DNA of 64,000 nucleotides from Brevibacillus choshinensis (lineage in GTDB: Bacteria > Bacillota > Bacilli > Brevibacillales > Brevibacillaceae). The stretch is taken from contig NZ_CP069127.1 of NCBI RefSeq assembly GCF_016811915.1, positions 3,137,001 through 3,201,000 on the forward strand. The letters run 5' to 3'. Both the position numbers and the translations under genes were made by a program. Numbering within the stretch: the stretch's first letter is position 1; every line of letters starts with the position of its first letter. Positions 1 through 8,879 of the stretch are shown in pieces. Below the pieces are notes generated by a model. That model searched no databases. It was not told the DNA's origin and was given only the letters and a program-made list of their open reading frames with translations.

Positions 1-13
1 GTTTTTCGGTCAT
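1..13 (-). CDS. Possible 5' end of a gene running off the left edge
   Basis: An ATG at 13 (read leftwards) opens a frame beginning M-T-E-K before the window ends. A purine-rich GGGAGAG stretch lies about a dozen bases upstream, a loose but usable ribosome site. It follows the stop of the 51-380 gene by 37 bases, so it could be the next gene of the same transcript. Four codons cannot show a product. Confidence 0.35.
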
Positions 14-50
14 GATCAACACTCACTCTCCCAAATTACGTTTCACTTGG

Positions 51-380
51 TTAGGGAAGGATCCATTCCTCCGGCTCTTTGAGGATGGAAGAATGGTTTT
101 CTGAACGATACCAAGCGGTGAACGGCTGCCCATCTTTCGTATAGTCGATTTTGTAGATGGTGTTTCCTTTCCCGCCACGTTCGAATGGACTTTCGTCTAA
201 GGGTACAGCCGTGACGCCACCCGCAACGATCACACCGCCTTTATCCTGAATCACTTGCTTGATAATAGCCATATGCTCTTGTCCTGTTGTTGACATGCCC
301 TTGAATGCTACAAATCCCAGCAGGAGCGCTCCTGCTAAAAAGGAAACGATCAAGACTTTAGACTTCTTCGCTGGATCCAC
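51..380 (-). CDS. Small membrane-anchored protein of unknown function
   Basis: This 109-residue protein starts with GTG, supported by a GGGGGT stretch six bases upstream. A short basic N-terminus (K5, K6, K8) precedes one hydrophobic helix at about residues 9-27. The remaining roughly 80 residues are soluble, with no cysteines and no recognised motif; by the positive-inside rule they would lie outside the membrane. The C-terminal half (about 70-109) is rich in Tyr/Trp and charged residues and looks like a small beta domain. It lies 26 bases downstream of mnmA on the same strand, so cotranscription is plausible but says little about function. I do not recognise the family. Confidence 0.7.
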   Translation of the reverse strand: MDPAKKSKVLIVSFLAGALLLGFVAFKGMSTTGQEHMAIIKQVIQDKGGVIVAGGVTAVPLDESPFERGGKGNTIYKIDYTKDGQPFTAWYRSENHSSILKEPEEWILP

Positions 381-406
381 CGTACTACCCCCGTCAATCT
401 CTCGTT

Positions 407-1516
<1,110 letters not shown>

Positions 1517-1648
1517 CTAGCTCCTCTTTTTTCAATTTGTTCCTCTAACAGATTACCACGTTTCGCAAAACAAATCATGTCTTGTTGCACTTCTATGAGA
1601 AAACCTGGCAATCTCAAACCTTTGGGTGAGCCTCCGAGTATGAAAAAA

Positions 1649-1674
1649 CGCCTGTCCCATGGTGGCAACAGGCG
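1649..1674 (-). terminator. Rho-independent terminator after tlp
   Basis: A seven-base-pair stem (CGCCTGT/ACAGGCG) has a run of T on the outside in both directions. On the minus strand it lies 15 bases past the tlp stop and is followed by TTTTTT. It probably also insulates mnmA from upstream transcription. Confidence 0.8.
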
Positions 1675-1688
1675 GCTTTTTTGTTCGA

Positions 1689-1910
1689 TTAGCTCTGAGA
1701 GGCTTCATCTTTAATTTCAGAACGAAACCCTTCGATGCTCTCTTCACGACGCTGGTTTTTCTCTTCGATGTTCGCTTTTTCTTCAGCAGAAATCTCACCT
1801 GCGTGGGCTGCCAAGTAATCTCTCGACTCACGAATGCTTTCCTCGGTATTTTGCAGCATTTCCTGCAGTTTTTCCACATTGTCAGAACGATCGTCCGGCT
1901 TTGCCATCAT
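1689..1910 (-). CDS. tlp: Small acid-soluble spore protein Tlp
   Basis: The 73-residue product contains the family signature KPDDRSDNVEKLQ close to the start and EEKNQRREESIEGFRSEI near the end, matching Tlp, a minor small acid-soluble protein found in the Bacillus spore core. The protein is almost wholly charged and helical, as expected. Two adjacent ATGs (1910 and 1907) follow AAGGAG; I chose the first, with six-base spacing. An open frame extends farther upstream to 2054, but it lacks family similarity and crosses the divergent promoter region. In Bacillus, tlp is transcribed in the forespore by sigma-G (established knowledge). Its presence supports an endospore-forming host. Confidence 0.9.
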   Translation of the reverse strand: MMAKPDDRSDNVEKLQEMLQNTEESIRESRDYLAAHAGEISAEEKANIEEKNQRREESIEGFRSEIKDEASQS

Positions 1911-1980
1911 TACGCACTCCTTCGCTTCCATGATATCGTGGTGAATGCACCTGTACCATTGTGCGCCATTCTTGGATGAT

Positions 1981-2008
1981 TTATGTAAGGGCAAGGCCGT
2001 GCTATAAT
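1981..2008 (+). promoter_or_regulatory. Candidate sigma-A promoter
   Basis: A perfect -10 TATAAT at 2003-2008 sits 40 bases before the ATG of the 71-residue protein. The best -35 is a weak TTATGT at 1981-1986 with a 16-base spacer. Confidence 0.45.
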
Positions 2009-2047
2009 GCAAATGTCGAAATACACGAAACGAAGAGGTTGGAATCC

Positions 2048-2263
2048 ATGGCATCCCTAGATTTATTGGAACGCAAGCTGCTCAAAATTATTTCCGATAC
2101 GGATCCTGTCCGGCTCAAGCGGCAGCGAATGAACCCACAAATACAGCGCGAAACCGATGCAGAGCAACGACTGCGAATCGAGCTTCTCCTGCGCAGGCTC
2201 GACAAGCTGCCTGATCAGAAGCGACAGGAAGTTTTGGACCTGCTCAAATGGTTTAACTGGTAA
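2048..2263 (+). CDS. Small charged helical protein, unknown
   Basis: This 71-residue protein starts at ATG 2048 with GAAGAGG upstream. Its sequence is dominated by Leu, Arg, Lys and Gln in amphipathic spacing, with no cysteine and no membrane segment. It looks like a short helical-hairpin protein. The C-terminus ends in a Trp-Phe-Asn-Trp cluster. It stands alone between tlp (divergent) and the DUF952 gene (convergent, six bases away). I do not recognise a family. Confidence 0.6.
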   Translation: MASLDLLERKLLKIISDTDPVRLKRQRMNPQIQRETDAEQRLRIELLLRRLDKLPDQKRQEVLDLLKWFNW

Positions 2264-2268
2264 CGGCT

Positions 2269-2613
2269 TTAGCGAATACTGGCACCGATCTCCCAGCGTC
2301 CGTCCGTTCGCTGCATGCTTTTTACGTCCACGATCGCGTCGTGATTCAGCGGCCCATAAATATGCGGGTACAAGAGTCCGTCCTTGGCTTGCTCATATTT
2401 GATCGGCGAAGTCGTCTTGTGCTCGTCCACAACAAGCACCAGAAGTTCACCCTCGTACTCCTTATATACCCGGTTGGCGACTTTCCCCAGAAGCTCATCC
2501 CCTTTTGTTGCATGGATGAAACCCTCCTGTTCATAGTCACGCGGGAGATAATGCTCCCGTATTTCCCACTGCTCCCAGTATTCTTTTGGCACTAAGCAAT
2601 AAATCGTATTCAT
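2269..2613 (-). CDS. DUF952 family protein
   Basis: The 114-residue protein matches DUF952 over its whole length. The conserved block GFIHATKG at about residue 31, the central LVLVVDE strand, and YPHIYGPLNHDAIVDV near residue 82 are the family hallmarks. Family members are small cytoplasmic alpha/beta proteins, structurally related to ADP-ribosyl-transferase-like folds, without an assigned reaction. ATG start. The gene converges with the preceding small gene and shares its strand with the 80-residue gene to the right, about 30 bases away, so the two may be cotranscribed. Confidence 0.85.
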   Translation of the reverse strand: MNTIYCLVPKEYWEQWEIREHYLPRDYEQEGFIHATKGDELLGKVANRVYKEYEGELLVLVVDEHKTTSPIKYEQAKDGLLYPHIYGPLNHDAIVDVKSMQRTDGRWEIGASIR

Positions 2614-2643
2614 GGCTGCTTCCCCTTTTACACTATTCTTTTC

Positions 2644-2886
2644 CTACCGTCCCAGATGTTTATCAATGTGCCGGATCGCTTTATCGTAAAACATTCCATC
2701 TATTCTACCTTGATCTCGTCTCCACTGAATGAAGTTCCGGAGGGAATGGAGATCTACCCAGGCATCCCTGGACTGCGGATTGTTGCCCGGGACCTCGCCG
2801 GTAATTTCCCCTTCATACACCAGCCTGGCCATCTCGTTCGGGTGATACCCAATTTGGTATGCAATCTGATGCAATGCGATTTTCAT
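2644..2886 (-). CDS. Small protein, possibly DNA-binding, unknown
   Basis: The 80-residue product starts at ATG with AGGAGG four bases upstream. The N-terminal 30 residues (IALHQIAYQIGYHPNEMARL) have the spacing of a helix-turn-helix or excisionase-like wing start, but the match is only by eye. The C-terminal half is basic and aromatic. No membrane segment or cysteine is present. It is probably the first gene of a two-gene unit with the DUF952 gene. Confidence 0.6.
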   Translation of the reverse strand: MKIALHQIAYQIGYHPNEMARLVYEGEITGEVPGNNPQSRDAWVDLHSLRNFIQWRRDQGRIDGMFYDKAIRHIDKHLGR

Positions 2887-2953
2887 GGAACCTCCTAGCT
2901 CCTATCTTGGCTTTTCATTTATTTTGCCAGTCTTTTGATGACATGCCAAGTCC

Positions 2954-2982
2954 TTAACCTGCTCAGACTGATTTGTTACAAT
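2954..2982 (+). promoter_or_regulatory. Candidate sigma-A promoter for the phosphodiesterase gene
   Basis: A -10 TACAAT at 2977-2982 and a weak -35 TTAACC at 2954-2959 are separated by 17 bases. The start codon follows 39 bases after the -10. Confidence 0.45.
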
Positions 2983-3021
2983 GAATGGGCCTGATCAAAC
3001 ATTCTGGAGGTACCACCTAAG

Positions 3022-4032
3022 ATGAATGGGAAACGAAAATCGCGCAAGCCTTTATGGAAGCGCAAGTGGTCATGGGTTATTCTGGCGCTTATCGCCTTTG
3101 TATACGTCAACAATAGCTCTTTTTTGGCAAAAGAGTCTGATCGCGGGCCGTTTTTACTCGCCCATCGAGGAATGGCACAAACGTTTCATATGGAAGGGAT
3201 CACCGACGAGACTTGTACAGCGGAGCGAATCTATCCCCCAGAGCATCCGTATCTGGAGAATACGCTCTCGTCCATGCAAGCTGCTTTCGAAGCTGGAGCT
3301 GCTGTCGTAGAGTTGGACGTACAGCCGACGAAAGACGGGACGTTTGCCGTCTTTCATGATTGGACACTCGTATGCCGAACAAACGGTGAGGGAGTGACCC
3401 GCGACTTCTCATTGGACGAGCTGCAAAAACTCGACATCGGGTACAACTATACCGCCGATCAGGGTGCGACTTTCCCCTTTCGCGGGAAGGGAATCGGCTT
3501 GATGCCTTCACTCGATGATGTATTCAAACAGTTCCCCAATCAACCCTTGCTGATTCATGTCAAAAGCAATGACCCAACAGAAGGAATCCTGCTGGCAGAA
3601 TATTTGTCCGCGCAGCCAAAGGAGCGCCAAGCGAGTTTGACTGTATACGGGGGAGACGAACCGATCGCGGCGCTGCACGAACAACTTCCTGATATGCGGG
3701 TGATGTCCAAAGCCAGCCTAAAGAGCTGCTTGATTCCCTACCTCGCCGTTGGCTGGACCGGCTACATTCCAGAGGCTTGCAGTCAGACCCAACTGCATAT
3801 TCCCGACAAGCTGGCACCGCTACTCTGGGGATGGCCGAATCGATTTATGGAGAGAATGGACGAGCAAGGTACTCGGGTGATCCTCGTGGCTGGCAGCGGA
3901 GATGTATCGAGCGGGTTTGATTCGCTGGAAGATCTCAAGCGAATCCCCAAAGGCTTTTCCGGCGGCATCTGGACCAATCGCATCGATCGAATCTCGGCTG
4001 CCTATCCAAAAACGGAGAAGCGGATCGACTGA
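3022..4032 (+). CDS. Glycerophosphodiester phosphodiesterase family protein
   Basis: The 336-residue protein carries a GDPD domain, which hydrolyses glycerophosphodiesters to glycerol 3-phosphate and an alcohol. A basic N-terminus (KRKSRKPLWKRK) precedes one membrane helix at about residues 15-32, so the catalytic domain is probably anchored on the outside. Family motifs are present: LAHRGM near 48, ENTLSSMQAAFEAGA with ELDVQPTKDG near 79-110 (metal-binding Glu/Asp), and VFHDWTL near 117. The C-terminal region is less canonical: the usual late SVWTVN block is replaced by GGIWTNRID near residue 320. ATG follows GGAGG by ten bases. Substrate is not readable. Confidence 0.88.
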   Translation: MNGKRKSRKPLWKRKWSWVILALIAFVYVNNSSFLAKESDRGPFLLAHRGMAQTFHMEGITDETCTAERIYPPEHPYLENTLSSMQAAFEAGAAVVELDVQPTKDGTFAVFHDWTLVCRTNGEGVTRDFSLDELQKLDIGYNYTADQGATFPFRGKGIGLMPSLDDVFKQFPNQPLLIHVKSNDPTEGILLAEYLSAQPKERQASLTVYGGDEPIAALHEQLPDMRVMSKASLKSCLIPYLAVGWTGYIPEACSQTQLHIPDKLAPLLWGWPNRFMERMDEQGTRVILVAGSGDVSSGFDSLEDLKRIPKGFSGGIWTNRIDRISAAYPKTEKRID

Positions 4033-4103
4033 TGCAAAAAAATTGAAACGATTTGTCTACTTATTCGTATAAACGAATATCGACACACGAGGAGTGATTG
4101 GGT

Positions 4104-4301
4104 ATGCTGAAAAAACTGTTGAAAAGTCTGATGGGGAATCACTCGTCATCGCACAGCTACCGCAAGTACAGCAGCAGCGACCACAAGCACCGCAAAGGAT
4201 ACGGTCATCCCAATGGACATGGTTCCGGACACGGACATTCCTATTACGGAGGCTCGCACTACAAGAAAAAGCACTCCAGCCGGAGCTTTTTCAGTAGTTA
4301 A
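4104..4301 (+). CDS. Small His/Ser/Gly-rich basic protein
   Basis: This 65-residue protein starts at ATG 4104, nine to ten bases after AGGAG; an in-frame TTG at 4098 is too close to that site. After a short basic amphipathic start (MLKKLLKSLMG) the sequence becomes low complexity, with about a dozen histidines in HxH, HGHGSGHGH-like clusters mixed with Ser, Gly, Tyr and Lys. It has no cysteines or membrane helix. Such composition is compatible with metal binding or a spore-surface role, but neither is shown. A strong terminator follows, so it is a monocistronic gene. Confidence 0.65.
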   Translation: MLKKLLKSLMGNHSSSHSYRKYSSSDHKHRKGYGHPNGHGSGHGHSYYGGSHYKKKHSSRSFFSS

Positions 4302-4328
4302 ACGAACGTTTAAAATGTTGAATCAAGA

Positions 4329-4372
4329 AACGGCAGCTCAGATCATGTGAATCCATGGTCTGGACTGCCGTT
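4329..4372 (+). terminator. Long hairpin terminator between convergent genes
   Basis: A roughly 18-bp imperfect stem (AACGGCAG...CTGCCGTT outer part) with a short loop ends the small His-rich gene. It abuts the stop of the convergent Nudix gene, so it can serve both. Confidence 0.7.
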
Positions 4373-4373
4373 C

Positions 4374-4985
4374 TTATTTAGCGAGGTCTGGATGCTGCCT
4401 CAACACCCAATGCAGCAGCTTCAGGTGCGGAAAAGGCTCCAGTCTCCCATTCATGGGGAGATTTTCGTGAATGACCGCTTTTCCACCCGCCTGCAAATAC
4501 TGCTTCAACGTGATTGGCTTTGCTATAATTTTCGATATGTCGGTTGGCGTCAACAGCAGCAGGCCCTTTGTTTCATTTGCCGGCACCGGATTGTCCTGGG
4601 ATACAGCCAAATAGATCGGCGTCATATGATTGCGGTTCAAATGTCTCCCAATCAAGATCGGATTGATTCCGTTCTCCGGCCATTTCTCCAGGAACCTGGC
4701 AGGAGAGTCGGCGGCTGATGTCTCGTACCAGTAGGTAGCCGGTGGCTTGAGTGCTGTGATCTGCAAAGATGCCTCCTCGTAAGCTTCTCTAGCAGCACAT
4801 TCCCATCCCGTCTCAGTCCCTTCGCGGTGTCCGCCTAATCGAATGATTCCGAGAGCTGTACCCGCCCGGTTGGGACCGACTTGAAATGGAAATCTGCCGT
4901 TCACCAGAACGTATACCCCAGCCGTCACAATCACTTCATTTGAAATCTTGAAGACACACCCTCCTCTCCCCAAGCCTTTGCACAC
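4374..4985 (-). CDS. Nudix hydrolase
   Basis: A complete Nudix box is visible, beginning GGHREGTE and ending REAYEEAS (around residues 51-73), matching Gx5Ex7REUxEExGU with Ser/Leu at the end. Nudix enzymes cleave nucleoside-diphosphate-linked compounds; the substrate cannot be told. The 203-residue frame opens with GTG at 4985, but an AGGAGG lies inside it, so the true start may be a downstream GTG near 4934, giving about 186 residues. The C-terminal 90 residues extend beyond the Nudix fold and contain no recognised domain. The gene is isolated and convergent with the His-rich gene. Confidence 0.85.
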   Translation of the reverse strand: MCKGLGRGGCVFKISNEVIVTAGVYVLVNGRFPFQVGPNRAGTALGIIRLGGHREGTETGWECAAREAYEEASLQITALKPPATYWYETSAADSPARFLEKWPENGINPILIGRHLNRNHMTPIYLAVSQDNPVPANETKGLLLLTPTDISKIIAKPITLKQYLQAGGKAVIHENLPMNGRLEPFPHLKLLHWVLRQHPDLAK

Positions 4986-5200
4986 GAACCAAGTAGAAGC
5001 ACACGGATTCCCTTTGAATAATGTTTACTTATTCGTAAACGGTTTTTTGTATGACTGCGTAGGGATGATTCTTATTCGGACAAGCTTACGAGCGGTTGTT
5101 ACTTGCGCATTTGCCATGGATCTTTCACAGTTTTGATACCCAATTTATGGTAGCATTTGATTGTAAGCGTTGTCATTCCATGTAAGGGAGAGTGTATATT

Positions 5201-6013
5201 ATGGGACAAACAGGATTTTTGCCATGTAACGGGGCTTCCATCCACTACGAAATGGCTGGAACAGGTGACACCATCGTTTTGCTGCATGGCGCTCCCTTGG
5301 ATAGTCGCATGTGGGAGCCTCAAATGGCAGCTCTCGCAAAAAGGTACCAAGTCATTCGTTTTGATATGCGTGGAATGGGGCAGTCAGTAGATCCCGGCAC
5401 TCCCTTTACGTTGTATGAGGATCTCTCTTCCTTGCTGCAGCAATTGCACATTCGCCGAGCTTCATTGATAGGGGCTTCCTTTGGTAGCTACGCCAGCGTG
5501 GAATTCGCCCTGGCTTACCCGGATGTCGTACAGAGCCTGATCCTCGTTTGCCCTGGAGGCTTTGCGCCGCCATCCGAAGGTCAACAGCGAATGTTTCAAA
5601 AAGTTCAGGAACAACTGGCGACAGGTAACCTGGACGAAGCACTGGAAATCAATCTACACCTTTTGCTAGACGGCCCGGATCAACCAAGAGGCAGAGTGAC
5701 AAAAAAACGTTCGTGGCTCAAAGAGATTTACCGCGACATCTTTTTACAGTCCCGCTCATTTACAAAGCCGGACGCACTGCAGCCTGACCCGAGAAATCGT
5801 CTCGCTGAAATCGCAGTCCCTACACTCGTCATTTCCGGTGAGCTCGATCATCCCGATTTTTTGGAGACCGCTGCAAATCTCGTGCGCACCATCCCCAACG
5901 CCACTCAGCGCTTTTGCAAAAACTCTGCCCATTTCCCGAGTATTGACTGTCCGAATGAGTTCGTAGAGATCGTCGAGGACTTTTTCCGTCAGCAGACACC
6001 TTCCGCACGGTAA
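5201..6013 (+). CDS. Alpha/beta hydrolase
   Basis: The 270-residue protein has the alpha/beta hydrolase fold. The oxyanion HGAPLD block is at residues 29-34, the nucleophile elbow GASFGS places Ser at residue 93, the acid is probably the Asp of SGELDHPDF, and the catalytic His is in NSAHFPSI near the C-terminus. Architecture and spacing are those of esterase/haloperoxidase-like members; the substrate is not deducible. I chose ATG 5201 because AAGGGAG lies ten bases upstream; GTG 5192 would sit on top of that site. It is followed by a hairpin terminator and is monocistronic. Confidence 0.85.
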   Translation: MGQTGFLPCNGASIHYEMAGTGDTIVLLHGAPLDSRMWEPQMAALAKRYQVIRFDMRGMGQSVDPGTPFTLYEDLSSLLQQLHIRRASLIGASFGSYASVEFALAYPDVVQSLILVCPGGFAPPSEGQQRMFQKVQEQLATGNLDEALEINLHLLLDGPDQPRGRVTKKRSWLKEIYRDIFLQSRSFTKPDALQPDPRNRLAEIAVPTLVISGELDHPDFLETAANLVRTIPNATQRFCKNSAHFPSIDCPNEFVEIVEDFFRQQTPSAR

Positions 6014-6027
6014 CTTCATGCTTTGGG

Positions 6028-6058
6028 AAGGGAACGGTCCCTCTGGTGCTGTTCCCTT
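6028..6058 (+). terminator. Terminator after the alpha/beta hydrolase gene
   Basis: An eight-base-pair stem AAGGGAAC/GTTCCCTT with a 15-base loop lies 15 bases past the stop. The downstream T tract is interrupted. Confidence 0.6.
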
Positions 6059-6151
6059 TATCACTCCCCTTTTCTTTACATAACATTAATTATGTCGCGT
6101 TACTTCGTTGCTGGCTCCTATGTTACAATAGGTAGAAAGGAGCGTGCTCGC

Positions 6152-6376
6152 ATGAAATCGTCCAAATCATTTTATTATACAGTTGATCAATCCATGGTGG
6201 ATGAGTACAAAAAAATGCTGGATCTCATGAAAATCCCGTATGAGATTGAGACTCCTGTCGCCTTGCTCGCTCAGGGTGCCAATCAATATTCATTTGTTTT
6301 CCCCAATATGCCCGGCAAGCTCTACGCCATGGTCAGCAAACTGTTTCAAGGTGATGCCAAACCCTACCCCCAATGA
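6152..6376 (+). CDS. Small protein of unknown function
   Basis: The 74-residue protein starts at ATG 6152, nine bases after AAGGAG. It begins with basic and aromatic residues (KSSKSFYYTVDQ) and has a mixed alpha/beta pattern: a helix about 17-30, a strand IPYEIETPVALLAQGANQYSF, and a C-terminal helix. The pattern suggests a small cytoplasmic fold with a beta hairpin. It has no cysteine or membrane segment. It is convergent with the yedK-like gene, two bases away. I do not recognise the family. Confidence 0.65.
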   Translation: MKSSKSFYYTVDQSMVDEYKKMLDLMKIPYEIETPVALLAQGANQYSFVFPNMPGKLYAMVSKLFQGDAKPYPQ

Positions 6377-6378
6377 TT

Positions 6379-7056
6379 TTACTCATGAAATGAGACTTCG
6401 CGTATACACTCCGGTTCGTCATTCTTCACGTTTCCTACTGCCTTGGCTACGGGATAAGCGCGCATCCGATCTGCAGCATACGGGACCAGCAGAGACTGCA
6501 GCTTGTCCATGTCCTGGAAATCACGATCGAGCCACAGAGACTCGTCTTCTTCTCGTAGGATGACAGGCATTCGCTGATGAATCGGAGCCACCACTTCATT
6601 GGGCTTGGTCGTTATGATCGTGCAGGTATGCAGTTTTTGTCCATCCGGCTGGATCCACGTGTCAAACAAACCAGCGAAGGCAAATGGCTGCTCATCTTTT
6701 CTCTGGATGCGCATCGGCTGCTTCCCCGACTCCGTTTGCTTCCATTCATAGAAGCCGTCTGCCGGAATCATGCATCGTTTGCGTACAAGCAGCTTTTGAA
6801 AGGACGGCTTCTCCTGCAGGCTTTCCGCTCTAGCATTGATCAGTTGAAATCCTTGCCCCGCATCCTTCGCCCAGGAGGGAATCAACCCCCAACGCAGCTC
6901 ACCGATTCGGCGTTTCCCTTTTTCCGCAATAATGGCAAGGATCTGTTGACCTGGCGCAATATTATACCGCATGCGGTACTCCAAATTTTGCAAATCTACT
7001 TGAAACCGTCTCACCATCGTCTCCGGTGCAATCACCAGCGTAAATCGTCCACACAT
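6379..7056 (-). CDS. SOS response-associated peptidase (SRAP/YedK/HMCES family)
   Basis: The 225-residue protein is a full-length SRAP domain. Family members bind abasic sites in single-stranded DNA and form a stable thiazolidine crosslink through the N-terminal Cys after removal of Met. Catalytic Cys2 (MCGRFT), the NIAPGQ turn near 31-36, LINARAES near 72, GFYEW near 101 (active Glu), and HQRMPVIL near 160 (active His) are all intact. In many bacteria the gene is SOS-linked; I saw no clear LexA box here. The start is ATG with GAGTGAGGG upstream. It is probably monocistronic. Confidence 0.95.
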   Translation of the reverse strand: MCGRFTLVIAPETMVRRFQVDLQNLEYRMRYNIAPGQQILAIIAEKGKRRIGELRWGLIPSWAKDAGQGFQLINARAESLQEKPSFQKLLVRKRCMIPADGFYEWKQTESGKQPMRIQRKDEQPFAFAGLFDTWIQPDGQKLHTCTIITTKPNEVVAPIHQRMPVILREEDESLWLDRDFQDMDKLQSLLVPYAADRMRAYPVAKAVGNVKNDEPECIREVSFHE

Positions 7057-7143
7057 GCTGCCCTCACTCCCCAGCCGTATTTCCTCATCCTTTCATTTTC
7101 TACACACTCGCTGAAATCCACTCTTTTTAGACAAAAAAAAAAG

Positions 7144-7162
7144 GACCCAGGAAGCCTGGGTC
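7144..7162 (-). terminator. Hairpin terminator upstream of yedK-like gene
   Basis: A perfect eight-base-pair stem GACCCAGG/CCTGGGTC with a three-base loop is followed on the minus strand by a long T run. It would end transcripts from the symporter gene to the right, 174 bases beyond its stop, before the SRAP promoter. Confidence 0.75.
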
Positions 7163-7335
7163 AAAGATAGGAAGTGGAGAGAATGCATGCTATGTAATAT
7201 ATACTAACACAAACGAAATAGTAGTCAATGAATTTTTCAAATTTTATGTTAGGTTTTCTCACACAAAGTTTTCTCAAATGTTTTTATGTCATGTTTTCTA
7301 CATATATGTAAGCTTCTCATTCTATCCTCACCGTC

Positions 7336-8325
7336 TTATCCTGCTTTTTCGCTGGCTGTCGCCTGTCCAACTAATACAGACTCCTTCTCCACCATGGACA
7401 AGAACTTCCCGAATGTAGAGGCAAGTATTTGCTGAAAGAGCATCCCCAGAACAACAGGCAGTGCGACAGGTGCAGGAAAGTACGAAATTGCCATTACGGC
7501 CCCTGCGCTAATGTTGCGCATACCGCTATTGAACGTCAGAGTCACGATGATATCCCGTTCCCATCCGAACATCCGGGATACGAACCAACCGAGCACATAG
7601 CCGAAGATGGCCAGTACCAATACCAAACCTGCCAAGCTGATTACTTTTCCGTCCAGGTTTGTCAAATAAGGTGCCACAACCGAACTGTTTATCGCGACAA
7701 CGACCCCCATCCCGATTTTGGAAAACGGAGCTAGCTTGGGCGCCAATGTTTTTTTGACGTTTCCATGCGACAGTTGATTGAGCGCCATTCCGAGCAGCGA
7801 TGGGAGCACAATCATGAAAAACATTCCTTTCATCATGGCTGCCGCATCCATCTCGACTTTCGCCCCGAGAAAAAGCGCCATTGCCAGAGGCACTACAAAT
7901 GGCGAGAGCATTGTGTCGATCAAGATAATGGAGAGCGTCAACGCTACATTTCCCATGTAAATGGAGGTCCACAGAAAACTGGATATGCCTGTGGGTATGA
8001 CAGCAGCCAGGATAAGTCCCGTCACGATATGGATATCGTCCGGGTAAAACAGCAAAGCCGCCCCCCAGGCGATCAAAGGCATAATTGCATGTAAGATGAG
8101 CAAATTAACGAGTAAAGGCAAAGGTCTTACAAGTACCCTGGCAAACTCGCCAAATCCAGAACCGAGACTGCCTGCGAAAGTCATGAAGGCAAAGATCCAA
8201 GGAGCCAAAGGTGCCATTGGCTGCAGGTGACTCCCGGACAATACACCAATCGCGACACTGCTAGGCGTGAGGATCGGCATGATTTTTTCTAGGCCCTTGT
8301 TTAGCTTTGTTAGTGTATTCATCAT
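7336..8325 (-). CDS. Bile acid:sodium symporter family transporter
   Basis: The 329-residue protein is hydrophobic throughout with nine to ten predicted membrane helices, the topology of the SBF/BASS family, which couples uptake of organic anions to sodium. The conserved crossing helices show as VIPTGISSFLWTSIYMGN near residue 111 and LTFNSGMRNISAGAVM near 263; the latter GMRN motif is typical of the YocS/PanS-like bacterial branch. The substrate is unknown; relatives have been proposed to move pantoate or keto acids. It stands alone, with no enzyme gene next to it. The start is probably the second of two adjacent Met codons. Confidence 0.88.
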   Translation of the reverse strand: MMNTLTKLNKGLEKIMPILTPSSVAIGVLSGSHLQPMAPLAPWIFAFMTFAGSLGSGFGEFARVLVRPLPLLVNLLILHAIMPLIAWGAALLFYPDDIHIVTGLILAAVIPTGISSFLWTSIYMGNVALTLSIILIDTMLSPFVVPLAMALFLGAKVEMDAAAMMKGMFFMIVLPSLLGMALNQLSHGNVKKTLAPKLAPFSKIGMGVVVAINSSVVAPYLTNLDGKVISLAGLVLVLAIFGYVLGWFVSRMFGWERDIIVTLTFNSGMRNISAGAVMAISYFPAPVALPVVLGMLFQQILASTFGKFLSMVEKESVLVGQATASEKAG

Positions 8326-8519
8326 CGTTCACCTCTGCCTCCTATTTTTTTGAACCGCAAAGAACATCGATGTGAGGTATGTTACCATGTAATGGCGGAT
8401 CCAACAAGACTAACCGATGTACATATGCTCACACATTACTGCCTTATCCCGTTGAATGCTGCATACTTTCCTTGACGCTTGTAAAAGCTATGATTGATTG
8501 GAAAGGAGGACTACTATAT

Positions 8520-8729
8520 ATGAACGGAATGGATTGGGTAGAATTCATTCGAAAAACCGAAGATAAGATGTTTCATCTCCATCGCGCGATCGATGGGATC
8601 GTTAACGAATCCGAATATAAAGAGTCTGTCGCGGCGTTGACAGAGGTCGTCAGAGATTATCAGGTGCTGGTGGATAAGGCAAAGGATGAGCTGCGCTCCG
8701 TTAGCTTCAATCGTGAGCACCATGACTAA
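8520..8729 (+). CDS. Small helical protein of unknown function
   Basis: The 69-residue protein starts at ATG 8520 with AAAGGAGGA upstream. It is acidic and helical throughout, with a hydrophobic periodicity compatible with a two-helix coiled coil, and no cysteine. It is monocistronic, with a hairpin terminator about 40 bases after the stop. The family is not recognised. Confidence 0.7.
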   Translation: MNGMDWVEFIRKTEDKMFHLHRAIDGIVNESEYKESVAALTEVVRDYQVLVDKAKDELRSVSFNREHHD

Positions 8730-8770
8730 CCACATATCCATCCACCTGAACCAGCGTCAGTTCAAATAGG

Positions 8771-8794
8771 AAGGCCTCCATAATCGGTGGCCTT
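8771..8794 (+). terminator. Terminator after the 69-residue gene
   Basis: The stem AAGGCC/GGCCTT has a 12-base loop and is followed by CTTTTGTTT. Confidence 0.7.
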
Positions 8795-8834
8795 CTTTTG
8801 TTTCCATCCCGCACTTCTTCTCTTGAACCTCGAC

Positions 8835-8872
8835 AAAAAAGCAGACCTCTGCTTTTTGACAGAAGTCTGCTT
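8835..8872 (-). terminator. Terminator of the yebC-like gene
   Basis: An eight-base-pair stem AAGCAGAC/GTCTGCTT lies just past the stop on the minus strand and is followed by a run of T. Confidence 0.8.
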
Positions 8873-8879
8873 GGGTAAC

